64,000 bases of DNA from Candidatus Tisiphia endosymbiont of Nedyus quadrimaculatus (GCF_964059235.1 NZ_OZ060452.1:62001-126000); one strand, 5' to 3'. Positions 1-9,373 are shown, counted from the first letter of the stretch. Notes: a model not told the origin generated them from the sequence alone. Numbers and translations are program-made.

Positions 1-80
1 GTCTATTTCTTTAGATACCAGCTTTCGCTGGGATGACACCCTAGGCTATTAAATTGATGTCTTATATCAAACTGAGATTA
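1..80. repeat. Dispersed intergenic repeat, copy 1
   Basis: The stretch contains the phrases CAGCTTTCGCTGGGATGACA and CCCTAGGCTATTAAATTGATG. The same phrases recur, in one or other orientation, near 7755-7812, 15825-15895, 16176-16215 and 55150-55185. The core CCAGC(T/G)TTCG(C/T)TGGGATGA is a small palindrome. Dispersed palindromic intergenic repeats of this kind are a hallmark of Rickettsiaceae genomes. No coding capacity is seen. Confidence 0.7.
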
Positions 81-446
81 CTATAACACATTTTTTTCAT
101 CCACTAAGCGTTCTAAAAATTTTAATTCAGCTTCTATCTCAGATTTTGCTAATATTATGTCTGTAAGCTGGTATTTCTTTTTTTGCAAATCATATTCTCT
201 CATATCATCGCTGAAAAAACCGAATATTAACATAATGGCGAATTGACTTACAGAAATAAAATTAGTACAACCTAAATTTGATATAATAATACTTAATATC
301 AAAGTAATTATTAGTGGTAACCACATTCTATGATAGAATGCCCAAAACACGCTTAAAAACGCAGCAAATAATGAAAAACCTTGCTTGATAAGAATAAAAT
401 CGTTATCCTTTTTTTGAGGATTAACATATATTGAATAAATATTCAT
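81..446 (-). CDS. DUF2628 family small membrane protein
   Basis: This is a 121-residue protein. Its start resembles the DUF2628 family: a short YSIYVNP strand, then KQGFSLFAAFLSVFWAFYHR followed by MWLPL, the family's 'K-G-F-s ... lWa-l-hrmWl' block. Two hydrophobic segments (about residues 24-58 and 62-80) suggest an inner-membrane protein with a charged, helical C-terminal tail. DUF2628 proteins are widespread in alphaproteobacteria and have no defined biochemical role. It is transcribed away from hslV, so the 90-bp gap to hslV should hold both promoters. The family assignment is fairly secure; the function is unknown. Confidence 0.75.
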   Translation of the reverse strand: MNIYSIYVNPQKKDNDFILIKQGFSLFAAFLSVFWAFYHRMWLPLIITLILSIIISNLGCTNFISVSQFAIMLIFGFFSDDMREYDLQKKKYQLTDIILAKSEIEAELKFLERLVDEKNVL

Positions 447-536
447 AGGAAAGTCTTGTAATTACGATATTAAATGATTACTTAAATACCATAATAATAA
501 ACAAATAGCCAAACATCAATATTTAAAAGATTCTTT

Positions 537-1118
537 ATGTCAGATAACTCGCCCGGCCCTGTCACATTACACGGGACTACTATACTTTGTTTAAGAAAAG
601 GGGGGAATGTTGTAATCGCAGCGGATGGTCAGGTCTCCCATGGTAATACAATTTTAAAATCTACAGCAAAAAAATTAAGAGTCATGTTCAATAATAGTAT
701 TATTGCTGGCTTCGCTGGATCTACTGCAGATGCTCTAACTTTATTTGAAAAATTAGAATTAAAGTTGGAGAAATATTCGTATCAGTTACTGAGAAGTGCT
801 GTAGAACTGGCAAAAGATTGGCGTAGCGATAAATATTTACGTAAACTTGAAGCAATGATGATCGTTGCAGATCAAAAAAATATATTAATTTTAACTGGTA
901 ATGGCGATGTAGTTGAACCTGATGGTGATGCTGCTGCCATTGGCTCTGGTGGATTATATGCACTGTCTGCTGCTAGAGGTTTAATGTCTTTTGACAATGA
1001 CCTAACTGCAGAAGAGATTGCTTTAAAATCAATGAATATTGCAGCTGATATCTGTGTTTTCTCTAATCATAATATTATTCTAGAAAAAGTTAAAGTAGAA
1101 AAAGTTAAAGTTATATGA
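537..1118 (+). CDS. hslV: ATP-dependent protease peptidase subunit HslV (ClpQ)
   Basis: This is the proteasome-like threonine peptidase of the HslUV (ClpYQ) complex, which degrades misfolded and regulatory proteins in the cytoplasm. The conserved start of the mature enzyme is TTILCLRK at residues 14-21, so Thr14 is the predicted catalytic N-terminal nucleophile after removal of a 13-residue propeptide. The [10 protein letters not shown] block and the [12 protein letters not shown] block (Gly-rich, around residue 135) are typical of the family. The 193-residue length is slightly longer than most HslV, because of the propeptide and a repeated KVKVEKVKV tail. The ATG at 537 is the only start that keeps the full conserved N-terminus. 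The gene overlaps hslU by 4 bases (ATGA), so the two are translationally coupled. Confidence 0.97.
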   Translation: MSDNSPGPVTLHGTTILCLRKGGNVVIAADGQVSHGNTILKSTAKKLRVMFNNSIIAGFAGSTADALTLFEKLELKLEKYSYQLLRSAVELAKDWRSDKYLRKLEAMMIVADQKNILILTGNGDVVEPDGDAAAIGSGGLYALSAARGLMSFDNDLTAEEIALKSMNIAADICVFSNHNIILEKVKVEKVKVI

Positions 1119-2455
1119 GTATTAATCTTAAAAAAAAATCTATGGGATTAACTCCCGCTAAAATCGTAGCTGAACTTGATAGATTCATTGTTGGGCAATA
1201 TAAAGCTAAAAAAGCTGTTGCGATAGCGTTGCGGAATCGCTGCAGACGTAGGAATGTAGACGAACCACTTCGTCAAGAAATCGTGCCGAAAAATATTTTA
1301 ATGATAGGACCAACTGGCGTAGGTAAGACTGAAATCGCTAGGCGGCTTGCTAAGCTTAGCGGCTCACCATTTCTTAAAGTAGAAGCAACAAAATTCACTG
1401 AAGTAGGATATGTTGGACGAGATGTTGAGTCAATAATACGAGACTTAGTGGAAATAGCTGTTAACACACAAAAAGCTAATGCTAAAAAAGCAGTGATTGC
1501 TAATGCAAATTTAAAAACTGTAGAAAGGATTTTGGATGCTTTAGTCGGCAAATCAGCATCAACTGAAACTAGAGAAAAATTCTGTCGCAAGCTTGAAAAA
1601 GGTGAACTTGACAATACTGAAATTGAAATAAATATAACAGATTCAGGGGGCTTATTTGGTAGTAGTAATTTTGAAATTCCTGGTATGCCAGGAGCGGCCA
1701 TGGGCGTCTTAAATATTTCTGATATGATCGGCAAAGCTATCGGTACTAATAAAACAAAAACTAAGAAAATGCTGGTTAAAGATGCTCTTTTAATTATTTC
1801 TGCTGAAGAGTCAGAAAAATTGATCGATCAAGAAAAAATTACTCAAGATGCCTTAGTGCTAGTACAAAATGATGGTATAGTATTTTTGGATGAAATAGAT
1901 AAAATCACCTCAAGATCTGAGGGAAAAAGTTCAGAAATTAGTAGAGAAGGAGTGCAGAGAGATTTATTGCCTATTATTGAGGGTACAACAGTTAATACAA
2001 AACATGGTCCTATAGAAACTGCTCATATATTATTTATAGCATCAGGTGCTTTTCATTTATCAAAACCATCTGATTTATTACCTGAATTGCAAGGAAGGCT
2101 ACCTATTAGAGTAGAGTTAAGCTCACTCACTAAGGACGATATGATAAAAATTTTAATTGAACCAGAATCAAGTTTAATAAAACAATATTCAGCCTTAATC
2201 GCAACCGAAGGGGTAAAATTAAAATTTACTGATAATGCAATAGATAAAATTGCTACTTATGCAGCAAATGTTAATTTAGAAGTTGAAGATATTGGAGCAA
2301 GAAGATTACATACTATTCTAGAAAATTTATTGGAGGAGATAAGCTTCAATGCAAGTGATACGAAAGAAAAAGAGATAGTTATTGACGAACATTTTGTCGA
2401 CCAGCAATTATCAAAAATTATCAAAAATCTTGATCTAGTAAAATTTATTTTATAG
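1115..2455 (+). CDS. hslU: ATP-dependent protease ATPase subunit HslU (ClpY)
   Basis: This AAA+ unfoldase feeds substrates into HslV. Visible landmarks are Walker A GPTGVGKT (residues 65-72), the pore loop GYVG (98-101), Walker B IVFLDEID (255-262), the [18 protein letters not shown] sensor region (about 274-290) and the C-terminal ...VKFIL tail, which in the family inserts between HslV subunits and activates them. The intermediate (I) domain, residues about 110-240, is shorter than in some enterics but present. At 446 residues the length is normal. It overlaps hslV by 4 bp and is followed after 2 bp by the yifB-like gene, so all three are probably one operon. Confidence 0.97.
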   Translation: MSINLKKKSMGLTPAKIVAELDRFIVGQYKAKKAVAIALRNRCRRRNVDEPLRQEIVPKNILMIGPTGVGKTEIARRLAKLSGSPFLKVEATKFTEVGYVGRDVESIIRDLVEIAVNTQKANAKKAVIANANLKTVERILDALVGKSASTETREKFCRKLEKGELDNTEIEINITDSGGLFGSSNFEIPGMPGAAMGVLNISDMIGKAIGTNKTKTKKMLVKDALLIISAEESEKLIDQEKITQDALVLVQNDGIVFLDEIDKITSRSEGKSSEISREGVQRDLLPIIEGTTVNTKHGPIETAHILFIASGAFHLSKPSDLLPELQGRLPIRVELSSLTKDDMIKILIEPESSLIKQYSALIATEGVKLKFTDNAIDKIATYAANVNLEVEDIGARRLHTILENLLEEISFNASDTKEKEIVIDEHFVDQQLSKIIKNLDLVKFIL

Positions 2456-2457
2456 AA

Positions 2458-3978
2458 ATGATAGTTCACCTTGGTAGTTTAACTTTTAGCGGTATAGATA
2501 TTATCGATGTTGATGTGCAAGTACAGATATCACCAGGGATACCTAATTTTACTATAGTAGGACTTGCTGATAAAACTATTGGCGAGTCTAAAGAACGAGT
2601 TAGAGCAGCACTTTCTTCAATAGGTCTTGCCTTGCCTGCTCAAAAAATACTGATAAATTTAGCTCCAGCTGATTTGGTTAAAGAAGGTAGTCATTTTGAC
2701 CTTGCTATTGCTTGTGCTATACTTAGCAGCATGAAAATTTTGCCAGCTGAGGAAATACAAGAATATCTAGTAATAGGAGAATTATCTCTAGATGGTTCTA
2801 TTCTGCCTGTCAGCGGGGCTTTACCTGCTGCTATTGGAGCTTTGGCTAGAAATAAAGGGCTAATTTGTTCAAAATCTAATGGTCAGGAAGCTGCATGGTC
2901 TGGCAATAATAATATTTTAGTAGCAGGAAATTTAATAGAGTTAGTTAACCATTTTAAAGGCTCACAAATATTATCATCACCTGAATTAGAAATTGACACT
3001 ACTATAATAAATTACCCTGACTTTAAAGATATCAAAGGACAGAAAGTAGCCAAGCGAGCTTTAGAAATAGCGGCCTCTGGTGGTCACAATCTATTAATGC
3101 TTGGTCCACCTGGTACTGGCAAATCTATGTTGGCACAATGTATACCTGGTATATTACCCAAAATGCGACCCGAAGAAATATTGGAGTGCAGTACTATAGC
3201 AAGCGTTGCAGGCAAGCTAGCAAACGGGAAACTATCAAGAGCTAGACCTTTTCGTACCCCCCATCACTCATGCTCGATAGCAGCGATGGTCGGCGGTGGA
3301 GTCGGTAAAAGAGTAAAACCTGGAGAGATCTCGTTAGCACATAACGGAGTGTTGTTTTTAGACGAATTACCAGAATTTCCACCTAACGTTATCGAATCTT
3401 TAAGGCAGCCAATTGAAACCGGAGAAATACTAATTGCTAGAGCAAATTCGCATATAAAATATCCGGCCAACTTTCAGCTAATAGCAGCAATGAATCCTTG
3501 TAAATGTGGTTATTTAAGCGATCCTCATAAAGCATGTTCTAAATCTCCAAAATGTGGGAGTGATTATCAGATGCGAATTTCCGGCCCTATCATGGATCGA
3601 TTTGATCTACATATAGAGGTAGGATCTATCGACTCATATAACTATAATTTAATAGAAGATGATACAGAAGAAGAATCAGGGCAGATAGCACACAGGGTCG
3701 AAATGGCTCGTAATATTCAACAAACTAGATATGAAGGATATAATATTAAAACAAATAACCGTTTGGACGGGCAGTTGCTGATCGAATATGCATTACCAGT
3801 GGATGATGGTAAGGATTTACTTAATGAAGCCGCGACAAAATTTCGTATATCCATGCGTGCCTATAACCGTATCTTACGGGTTGCAAGAACCATAGCAGAT
3901 CTAGACGCTTCTTCCAACGTCCACAAGATACACATTGCTGAAGCACTAAACTATAGAAGAATGGGGAATAGCTTTTGA
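2458..3978 (+). CDS. YifB/ComM family Mg-chelatase-like AAA ATPase
   Basis: This is a 506-residue protein with the standard ComM/YifB layout. It has an N-terminal Lon-protease-like (ChlI) domain (about 1-165, with GIPNFTIVGLAD and ERVRAALSSIG blocks), then a Mg-chelatase-type AAA+ domain with Walker A GPPGTGKS (216-223), Walker B GVLFLDELPEF (297-307) and the Cys-rich AMNPCKCGY block, and a C-terminal helical region (RAYNRILRVARTIADL). In naturally transformable bacteria ComM is a hexameric branch-migration helicase acting during recombination. In Rickettsiaceae the role is not established. It starts 2 bp after hslU, which implies co-transcription. Family assignment is strong; the precise role is inferred. 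Confidence 0.93.
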   Translation: MIVHLGSLTFSGIDIIDVDVQVQISPGIPNFTIVGLADKTIGESKERVRAALSSIGLALPAQKILINLAPADLVKEGSHFDLAIACAILSSMKILPAEEIQEYLVIGELSLDGSILPVSGALPAAIGALARNKGLICSKSNGQEAAWSGNNNILVAGNLIELVNHFKGSQILSSPELEIDTTIINYPDFKDIKGQKVAKRALEIAASGGHNLLMLGPPGTGKSMLAQCIPGILPKMRPEEILECSTIASVAGKLANGKLSRARPFRTPHHSCSIAAMVGGGVGKRVKPGEISLAHNGVLFLDELPEFPPNVIESLRQPIETGEILIARANSHIKYPANFQLIAAMNPCKCGYLSDPHKACSKSPKCGSDYQMRISGPIMDRFDLHIEVGSIDSYNYNLIEDDTEEESGQIAHRVEMARNIQQTRYEGYNIKTNNRLDGQLLIEYALPVDDGKDLLNEAATKFRISMRAYNRILRVARTIADLDASSNVHKIHIAEALNYRRMGNSF

Positions 3979-4431
3979 ATTAACCATTAGTTGCACTTCT
4001 GTATACTGCTATGATTTCAAGAGTTGATAGACGATAGTATAACTTCAAGAAGAGCTAGCAGTAGCAAAGTCGAGCGGCGTAGCGTATATGAGTAACGGAG
4101 CAGCCTCGATCTTTAGCGTGGCAACGCCAATTCTTGAGGTTCTACCTGAATATAAGATGAAAGTGCGACATGAAAAGTCGATTAAAGTAATTGAGTAATG
4201 GAGGAGAGCAAATGCTTAATTCTAATTAATCCTGACGTTCTTCCGTCAGATCCTATCATATCTAGCGTCCTTGGTAACTTTGCAATTTTTACCTTTTTCC
4301 TAAAAATACCATCTGATCTAAAGCGTTTCTAAAGTAACAAATTTTAAATCCATATAACAACTCTATCGCTTTTAAAAACAGCCTTATGTTGTCCTTTCAA
4401 CCAATAAACTAATTTCTTTAGCCCAATCTAC
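3979..4431. other. Gene-free 453-bp spacer with an unusually GC-rich, possibly structured segment
   Basis: No credible ORF is present. The part at about 4010-4200 is richer in G and C than its surroundings (GTCGAGCGGCGTAGCG at about 4070-4085) and is bracketed by CTTCAAGAAG and its near-complement CAATTCTTGAGG (about 4041-4140). These brackets resemble the stems of the CTCCTACTTCAAGAG hairpins at 37449 and 61136. It could be a decayed palindromic element or a structured transcript. No known RNA family was recognised by eye. Confidence 0.4.
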
Positions 4432-4686
4432 CTATTTTGCTGAGCTATTTGGTGTTGATATATTTTGGCTTGTTTGCTCTTTTAGTAGTCTACTTTTTTC
4501 TTCTATTGAATTAAGAAAGAAATAAGTGAAGGTTAGGAAACCAACTAAAAGCGGTATAAATACAAAGAGAATTGCTTTTAGTTTTCTAGCTGATTCTTCA
4601 CGATCCAGTCGTTTTTCTCTTTCTTCTTCTGTTTCAACAAATTTATTATTGGTATTTCTGCCAGTATCTAAATTATCTTTTGACAT
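4432..4686 (-). CDS. Small single-pass membrane protein, unrecognised
   Basis: This is an 84-residue protein with a highly charged N-terminal half (ETEEEREKRLDREESARKLK), one transmembrane segment (about residues 38-58, AILFVFIPLLVGFLTFTYFF) and a short polar tail. The predicted topology is N-terminus in the cytoplasm. No family was recognised. The ATG at 4686 is the first of a clean frame. It stands alone between repeat-bearing spacers. It is probably a real small gene, because the charge/TM pattern is not that of a random frame, but there is no functional evidence. Confidence 0.5.
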   Translation of the reverse strand: MSKDNLDTGRNTNNKFVETEEEREKRLDREESARKLKAILFVFIPLLVGFLTFTYFFLNSIEEKSRLLKEQTSQNISTPNSSAK

Positions 4687-4837
4687 TTCTATAATCTAAG
4701 AATCTCATTAGTTGCATAGTAGCATAATATTATTATCTTGCAAAATGTTTTCTACATTTCTTTTATTTATCCTAAAAAGCTGATAATAATTGCTAAATCA
4801 ATGTCACAGTGCATAATATTGCATAATTAAGCAGTTT

Positions 4838-4930
4838 TTAGCTTTTTAACTTCTGCTGTTTAATTTGGTCTTCACTTTTTACTAGAGTCGCCAAATCCGC
4901 TACCCACTCAAATTTACGCAATTCTTTCAT
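4838..4930 (-). pseudogene. Truncated copy of the coiled-coil gene found intact at 21021
   Basis: A 30-codon frame starts with ATG at 4930 and reads MKELRKFEWVADLATLVK, then SEDQIKQQ. It matches the first 27 residues of the 182-residue protein at 21021-21569 (MKELHKFEWVEKLAILIK, SEDQIKQQ), then runs into a stop. The upstream DNA (4931-5187) also resembles the DNA upstream of the intact gene: both contain AACTATATTAAGTTTGTAAT-like sequence (written on the gene strand) just before the ATG. It sits divergent to an HD hydrolase gene exactly as the intact copy does, so it is a decayed duplicate of that locus. Confidence 0.7.
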
Positions 4931-5187
4931 AATCGGTATTACAAACTTAATATAGTTTTATTATAAATTGAAATATTATTATTGTTTTTCTAACAAAAAT
5001 TCTATATAATTTGTAGTAATTTTACTGAGACTTAAGGCTAGGTGAACATAAAGGAAGCAACTGTCTGTTTATATAACAATAAAATTAAAAAATATTGCAT
5101 CTTTTTTAAAAATAGATAAAAATCCTTGGTAATAATTTATATTTTAGTTTAATCTATAAATTGAATATAAAAATATTATGGTTTTTT
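4931..5187. promoter_or_regulatory. Divergent spacer between coiled-coil remnant and HD hydrolase copy 1
   Basis: This 257-bp spacer is recognisably related, in inverted orientation, to 20714-21020. Shared words include ACAGACAG/ATAGACAG, CTTTAT(G/A)TTCAC and ACTATATTAAGTTTGTAAT. Since both copies separate the same two divergent genes, it probably carries both promoters. No specific operator or SD sequence could be picked out with confidence. Confidence 0.4.
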
Positions 5188-5913
5188 ATGGAAGAAGAAG
5201 AGATTAATTATTGGGACAACTCACAGTATGAATCTTGTCAATATGCTACTAGGTTACTGAGCAAATTACGTAAGATAAATGAGGAAGTAAACCGACCAAT
5301 AGATATTGATGAGGTTAGAAAGGCTATTTATTACGCCAAAAAATATCATGGCAGCCAAATGCGGCAATCAGGAGAGCCTTATTACTCTCATCCAATAGAG
5401 GTAGCATATATGATTTCTGATTATCTTTTTCGCACTGACATTATTGTTACCAGCATACTACATGATACCATCGAAGATACAAAACTTACCGAAAAAATGA
5501 TTGCCTATATCTTTGGGGAGAAGGTTGCTAGTCAAGTAGAAGCTTTGACTAGGGTAAAGCCTTATGGAAAGATTAGCTCGGCGGAAACATTAGATATATT
5601 ACTTCAACAAGAAAAATATGATGTGGCATTGATTAAAATTTTTGACCGGATTCACAACTTGCAAACTCTAAAGGCTAAATCTCCGGAGAAAGTGAGGAAA
5701 ATTATACAAGAAAGTATGAGGGCATTTATAATAATCAGTATGCACCTAGAAATACCGCAACTAACAGAAGAATTACTGCAGTTATGTTATCAACATTTAC
5801 CACCTATAAATACAAAATCTTTGTCGCAGGATCTACATCAAAAATCTTTTAAGGATACATCATTTTCTTCAACCTTTCAAAATGAAATAGCCCAAATGCG
5901 AATCCTAGACTGA
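5188..5913 (+). CDS. SpoT-like HD hydrolase (single-domain RSH), copy 1
   Basis: This is a 241-residue protein matching only the N-terminal hydrolase domain of RelA/SpoT homologues. All the residues that bind Mn2+ and the nucleotide in (p)ppGpp hydrolases are visible: RQSGEPYYSHPIEVA (Arg and His), the LHDTIEDT motif (His-Asp ... Glu-Asp) and FDRIHNLQTL (Asp and Asn). There is no synthetase, TGS or ACT domain. The ATG at 5188 (MEEEEINYWDN) is chosen over a TTG nine codons upstream because the three paralogues in this window start with MEEEEINYWDN or MEDINYWDN. Its 3' end overlaps the MFS remnant on the other strand by 65 bp. Likely role: cytoplasmic degradation of (p)ppGpp. The substrate is inferred from the motif. 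Confidence 0.85.
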   Translation: MEEEEINYWDNSQYESCQYATRLLSKLRKINEEVNRPIDIDEVRKAIYYAKKYHGSQMRQSGEPYYSHPIEVAYMISDYLFRTDIIVTSILHDTIEDTKLTEKMIAYIFGEKVASQVEALTRVKPYGKISSAETLDILLQQEKYDVALIKIFDRIHNLQTLKAKSPEKVRKIIQESMRAFIIISMHLEIPQLTEELLQLCYQHLPPINTKSLSQDLHQKSFKDTSFSSTFQNEIAQMRILD

Positions 5914-6233
5914 TTAAACAAAATAGGATGAGCAACCCCCAATGACCAAAATATTCAGTTAGATATATTGACCCAAAGGATACAATGACATACATAAAAG
6001 CACGTGATAGGGCATATGTGAGAGTGGCACAGGTAAAACGTTTAAATACAGGAAAGTGCTTATAAAAAATTGGGTTAGCCGGCATATTATCAGACATTAA
6101 CAAAACAACAAATGCTTGAAGTAGGAAAACATCTAAAGAACTTCTAAGGTTATTTAATAAGTACGGACAACTTAAAAATAGGATAATTAGGGCTACTAAT
6201 TTCACTCTTAAAATAGCGATGCAGTTTTGATAG
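5849..6233 (-). pseudogene. C-terminal remnant of a ProP-like MFS transporter, cut off by an IS256-family element
   Basis: On the minus strand this encodes about 125 residues matching the last third of the intact MFS genes at 8027 and 18742: CPYLLNN, then FYKHFPVFKRFTCATL, then YLTEYFGHWG and FAFGLFHFERL. The frame is interrupted at 6233 by the IS end. About 20 more in-frame bases lie beyond the IS (7571 onward), then a stop. The gene had therefore already lost its front part before the IS landed. The 3' end still overlaps HD hydrolase copy 1 tail to tail, as in the intact pairs. Confidence 0.85.
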
Positions 6234-7570
6234 GGCTCTGTCCAAAAAACTGTGTAAATTCGAAAAAATAGGTCATTAAATTTTGTTAAGCCTATCCTCA
6301 AATTTAATCATCAAATGAGCCATAGCTTCATTCCAGTTTGGAATGGGCATAGTCCATTTTTTGGTCATATAGTCAATTGTCAAATATAAACTTTTAAAAA
6401 CAGCATTATCATTAGGAAAAACCCGCTTATTATTTGTTACTTTACGCAATTGACTATTGACAGATTCAACTGAATTAGTTGTATAAATTACCTTTCTAAT
6501 TGACTCAGGATACCCTAGAAAAATCATTAGATTGTCCCAATTATTATACCATGATTTGGCAATTTGTGGATATTGTTTATTCCATTTTTCTTCAAAAGAT
6601 ACTAAAGCTAAATGGGCTTGTTCTTCCGTTACTGCAGTATATATCGGCTTTAAATCGCTAGACAGTTGCTTCCTATCTTTATACGACACATATTTTAAAC
6701 TATTTCTAATCTGATGTACAATACACAATTGATGTTCTGTTTTTGGATAAACTGCTTCTATTGCCTCAGACATATCAGTAAGATTATCGCTACAGGCAAT
6801 CAGTATATCTTTTAGCCCTCTATTTTTCATTTCGGTAAAATTACCGAGCCAAAATTTTGCCCCTTCATTTTCACTGATCCATAATCCCAATATATCTTTT
6901 TTACCAGATAAATCAATTCCTAATGCAACATATACTGCCTTATTGATTATCCTTTTATCTTGCCTGACTTTTACTACTAAACAATCAAAAAATACTATCG
7001 GATATATCTCTTCTAATGGTCGACTCTGCCAAGCTTTAACCTCATCCATTACATCATCAGTAATTTGGCTGATTAAGCCTTCACTTATTTCAACACTGTA
7101 TAACTCCTGTAACTGAATCTTAATATCAGATATACTCATGCCTTTAGCATATAATGATAGTACTTTATCGTCAAAACCATCAAAACGTTTCTGGCGTTTT
7201 GGTAGTATTGCGGGTTCAAAGGTATTATGCCTATCCCTTGGTACTTCTATTTCTACAGCTCCATGTTCGGAGATCAGTTTTTTGCTAGTTATACCATTAC
7301 GAGCATTATCATTATCTGCACGACTGTATTTATCATAGCCTAGATGATTATTCATTTCTGACTGCAGTGCCTTCTCTATTAAACGTTTGGTCAATTCTTT
7401 TAATAAACCTCCTTCTTTCAGTATTGTACTTACATCTGTATCATTATCTATTAATAAATCTACTGCTTGCTTTATTGATTCATTAGTTTTTTTATTCATG
7501 TAATTTCCTTTTTTGTTATACTTTTATATATAACCTATTTCGAAATTTACACAGTTTTTTGGACAGAGCC
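6234..7570 (-). mobile_element. IS256-family insertion sequence, copy 1
   Basis: This 1337-bp element has terminal inverted repeats starting GGCTCTGTCCAAAAAACTGT at both ends. It is flanked by an 8-bp direct repeat TTTGATAG (6226-6233 and 7571-7578), the target duplication expected for this family. It carries one transposase gene. Its three sisters are at 17329, 24582 and 59407, all exactly 1337 bp. The intact target duplication means copy 1 has not been rearranged since insertion. Confidence 0.95.
6276..7499 (-). CDS. IS256 (mutator-type) family transposase, copy 1
   Basis: This is a 407-residue transposase of the IS256/Mutator superfamily: a helical N-terminus, then the DDE catalytic core (Asp in FFDCLVVKVRQD, Asp in ACSDNL, and Glu in the TTNSVESVNSQLRK block), with the HQIRNSLKYV region between. 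It differs from copies 2-4 at a few residues: SDNLTDMSEA where the others have SDNLTGMSEA, and AHLMIKFEDR instead of AHLMVKFEDR. The frame is full length, so it could be active. It overlaps nothing outside the element. Confidence 0.95.
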   Translation of the reverse strand: MNKKTNESIKQAVDLLIDNDTDVSTILKEGGLLKELTKRLIEKALQSEMNNHLGYDKYSRADNDNARNGITSKKLISEHGAVEIEVPRDRHNTFEPAILPKRQKRFDGFDDKVLSLYAKGMSISDIKIQLQELYSVEISEGLISQITDDVMDEVKAWQSRPLEEIYPIVFFDCLVVKVRQDKRIINKAVYVALGIDLSGKKDILGLWISENEGAKFWLGNFTEMKNRGLKDILIACSDNLTDMSEAIEAVYPKTEHQLCIVHQIRNSLKYVSYKDRKQLSSDLKPIYTAVTEEQAHLALVSFEEKWNKQYPQIAKSWYNNWDNLMIFLGYPESIRKVIYTTNSVESVNSQLRKVTNNKRVFPNDNAVFKSLYLTIDYMTKKWTMPIPNWNEAMAHLMIKFEDRLNKI

Positions 7571-8026
7571 TTTGATAGTCAACATCTCTTTGATCTCAGG
7601 CTATATTTTTACCAATATCTCTTTATTCCCTTTCTAATTTGTTTATAGAACCGTGATATTGTTACAACCAAGATTTATTATTTCAATTTTCTGTATTATT
7701 TTTTCTTGCTATCGTTCAACCAAGTCATCAATATGTATATGTTATATCTCAATTCGATGTAAAAACATTGGTTTAATAACCTAGGGTGTCATCCCAGCTT
7801 TCGTTGGGATGATGTTATTCCAGCGTACTATGTTATCCCTGCGAGGGGTTATGTCATTCCTGCGTAGGCAGGAATCTAAAAAATGACCAATATTAGGTTG
7901 TGTTAAGTTATTTTAGACCCCTGCCTACGCAGGGGTGACATCGTAAGATCGTATTAGACCCCTGCTTTCGCAGGAATGACATGTAAGACATTGGTTATTA
8001 TATAAATAATATAGTAAGGTAAATAA
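7571..8026. repeat. Spacer filled with dispersed palindromic repeats
   Basis: This is 456 bp without a gene. From about 7755 it is built from the dispersed repeat family: CCTAGGGTGTCATCCCAGC, TTCCTGCGTAGGCAGGAATC, GACCCCTGCCTACGCAGGGG and CCTGCTTTCGCAGGAATGAC. Several of these form short hairpins (for example CCTGCGTAGGCAGG). The 8-bp target duplication of IS256 copy 1 lies at its left edge. The promoter of the MFS gene should lie at its right end, after the repeats. Confidence 0.7.
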
Positions 8027-9373
8027 ATGATAGGATACCAGCAAGAACAAAGAAGCCTAACGAAAGAACAAAAATCAGCTATTGGATTGCTTTCAATTGG
8101 AACATTCCTTGAATATTTTGATTTAATGCTTTATGTCCATATGGCGGTATTTCTTAATGAGTTGTTTTTTCCAAAATATGATCCTCATACTACCGCTCTT
8201 TATTCAGCTACAGCTTTTTGCTCTACCTTTGTTTTTAGGCCTGTTGGTGCAGTAATATTTGGATGGTTAGGTGATAATATAGGGCGTAAGAGTACCGTTA
8301 TTATAACGACTTTTATAATGGCTTTATCATGTATTACCATGGCTAATCTCCCTACTTATGCCCAAATAGGTATTACAGCCTCTTGGTTGATCACCATATG
8401 CCGTATACTACAAGGAATGTCCTCTATGGGAGAGGCAGTAGGAGCAAAACTTTATTTAACTGAATTTATAAATCCACCAATCCAATATCCAGCTGTTTCA
8501 TCAGTTGCGATTTTTGCTACTTTAGGAGGAGTTGTTGCTTTAGGAATAGCATCTTTAGTGACCTCCTATGGATTTAATTGGCGTATAGCATTTTGGATGG
8601 GAGCTGGCGTAGCACTGGTTGGTACAGTAGCTCGAAGGAGCCTTAGAGAAACGCCGGAATTTGCTGATGCCAAACGTCAACTGAAAAAAACTTTTCAGCA
8701 GACTTCAAATGTTGCCAGCATAGATCTCAAAAAACTGGAAAATAATCCAATATGGAAGGAAAAAGCTAATAAAGTAACAATAATAGCCTTGTTCTTAATA
8801 GAATGTATGTGTCCCGTATGTTTTTATTTTACTTATATTTATTGCGGAAATATGTTAAAAACTTCTTTTGGCTATAGTGCTGAACAGGTTATTCATCAAA
8901 ATTTTATTATCTCCATCTTTTCCTTTTTAAGCACTTTGGTATTAACATATTTAAGTTATAAAATATATCCGTTAAAAATTGTAAAAACCTTGTTATTGAT
9001 ATTTTGTCTATTTGCTTTAGCTTGCCCTTATTTATTAAATAACATTAATAGCCCACTTGATGTATTTTTAATTCAATTGTTCGTTATGTTATTTGTGCCT
9101 ATCGGTCCCGGCTTAGGACAGCCAATTTTTTATAAACATTTTCCTGTCTTTAAACGTTTTAGCTGTGTTAGTCTTACATTTGCCATATCTCGTGCCTTAA
9201 TGCATGTAGTTACCTCTTTTGCAATTGTGTACTTAACTGAGTATTGTCATCATTGGGGGATAATGATGATATTGTTTCCAGTTTGCATAGGTTTTGCATT
9301 TGGGATATTTCATTTTGAAAAGTTGGAGAAAAAGACTGGAAATTATCCACAAAAGCCTCTCGTAGAGGTATAG
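8027..9373 (+). CDS. ProP-like MFS transporter (metabolite/H+ symporter family)
   Basis: This is a 448-residue major facilitator with about 12 membrane segments. Landmarks are the TM1 block LSIGTFLEYFDLMLYVHMAV (residues 22-41), MFS signature motif A as GWLGDNIGRKS (79-89) after RPVGAVIF, and RLQGMSSMGE-type TM4/5 sequence (RILQGMSSMGEAVGAKLYL). This is the metabolite/H+ symporter subgroup containing E. coli ProP, which imports proline and betaine; the substrate here is not determinable. The last 164 bp are antisense to the 3' end of the HD hydrolase gene 9210-10001. A repeat-rich spacer lies upstream and no strong SD is seen. Confidence 0.88.
   Translation: MIGYQQEQRSLTKEQKSAIGLLSIGTFLEYFDLMLYVHMAVFLNELFFPKYDPHTTALYSATAFCSTFVFRPVGAVIFGWLGDNIGRKSTVIITTFIMALSCITMANLPTYAQIGITASWLITICRILQGMSSMGEAVGAKLYLTEFINPPIQYPAVSSVAIFATLGGVVALGIASLVTSYGFNWRIAFWMGAGVALVGTVARRSLRETPEFADAKRQLKKTFQQTSNVASIDLKKLENNPIWKEKANKVTIIALFLIECMCPVCFYFTYIYCGNMLKTSFGYSAEQVIHQNFIISIFSFLSTLVLTYLSYKIYPLKIVKTLLLIFCLFALACPYLLNNINSPLDVFLIQLFVMLFVPIGPGLGQPIFYKHFPVFKRFSCVSLTFAISRALMHVVTSFAIVYLTEYCHHWGIMMILFPVCIGFAFGIFHFEKLEKKTGNYPQKPLVEV

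Noticed and set aside
5161..5187. TTG start adding nine residues to HD hydrolase copy 1
   Set aside because: The three paralogues all begin at the Met corresponding to 5188; the extra residues have no counterpart.
7138..7338. 66- and 60-codon frames antisense within each IS256 copy
   Set aside because: They recur only because the four IS copies are near-identical; they are antisense shadows of the transposase.
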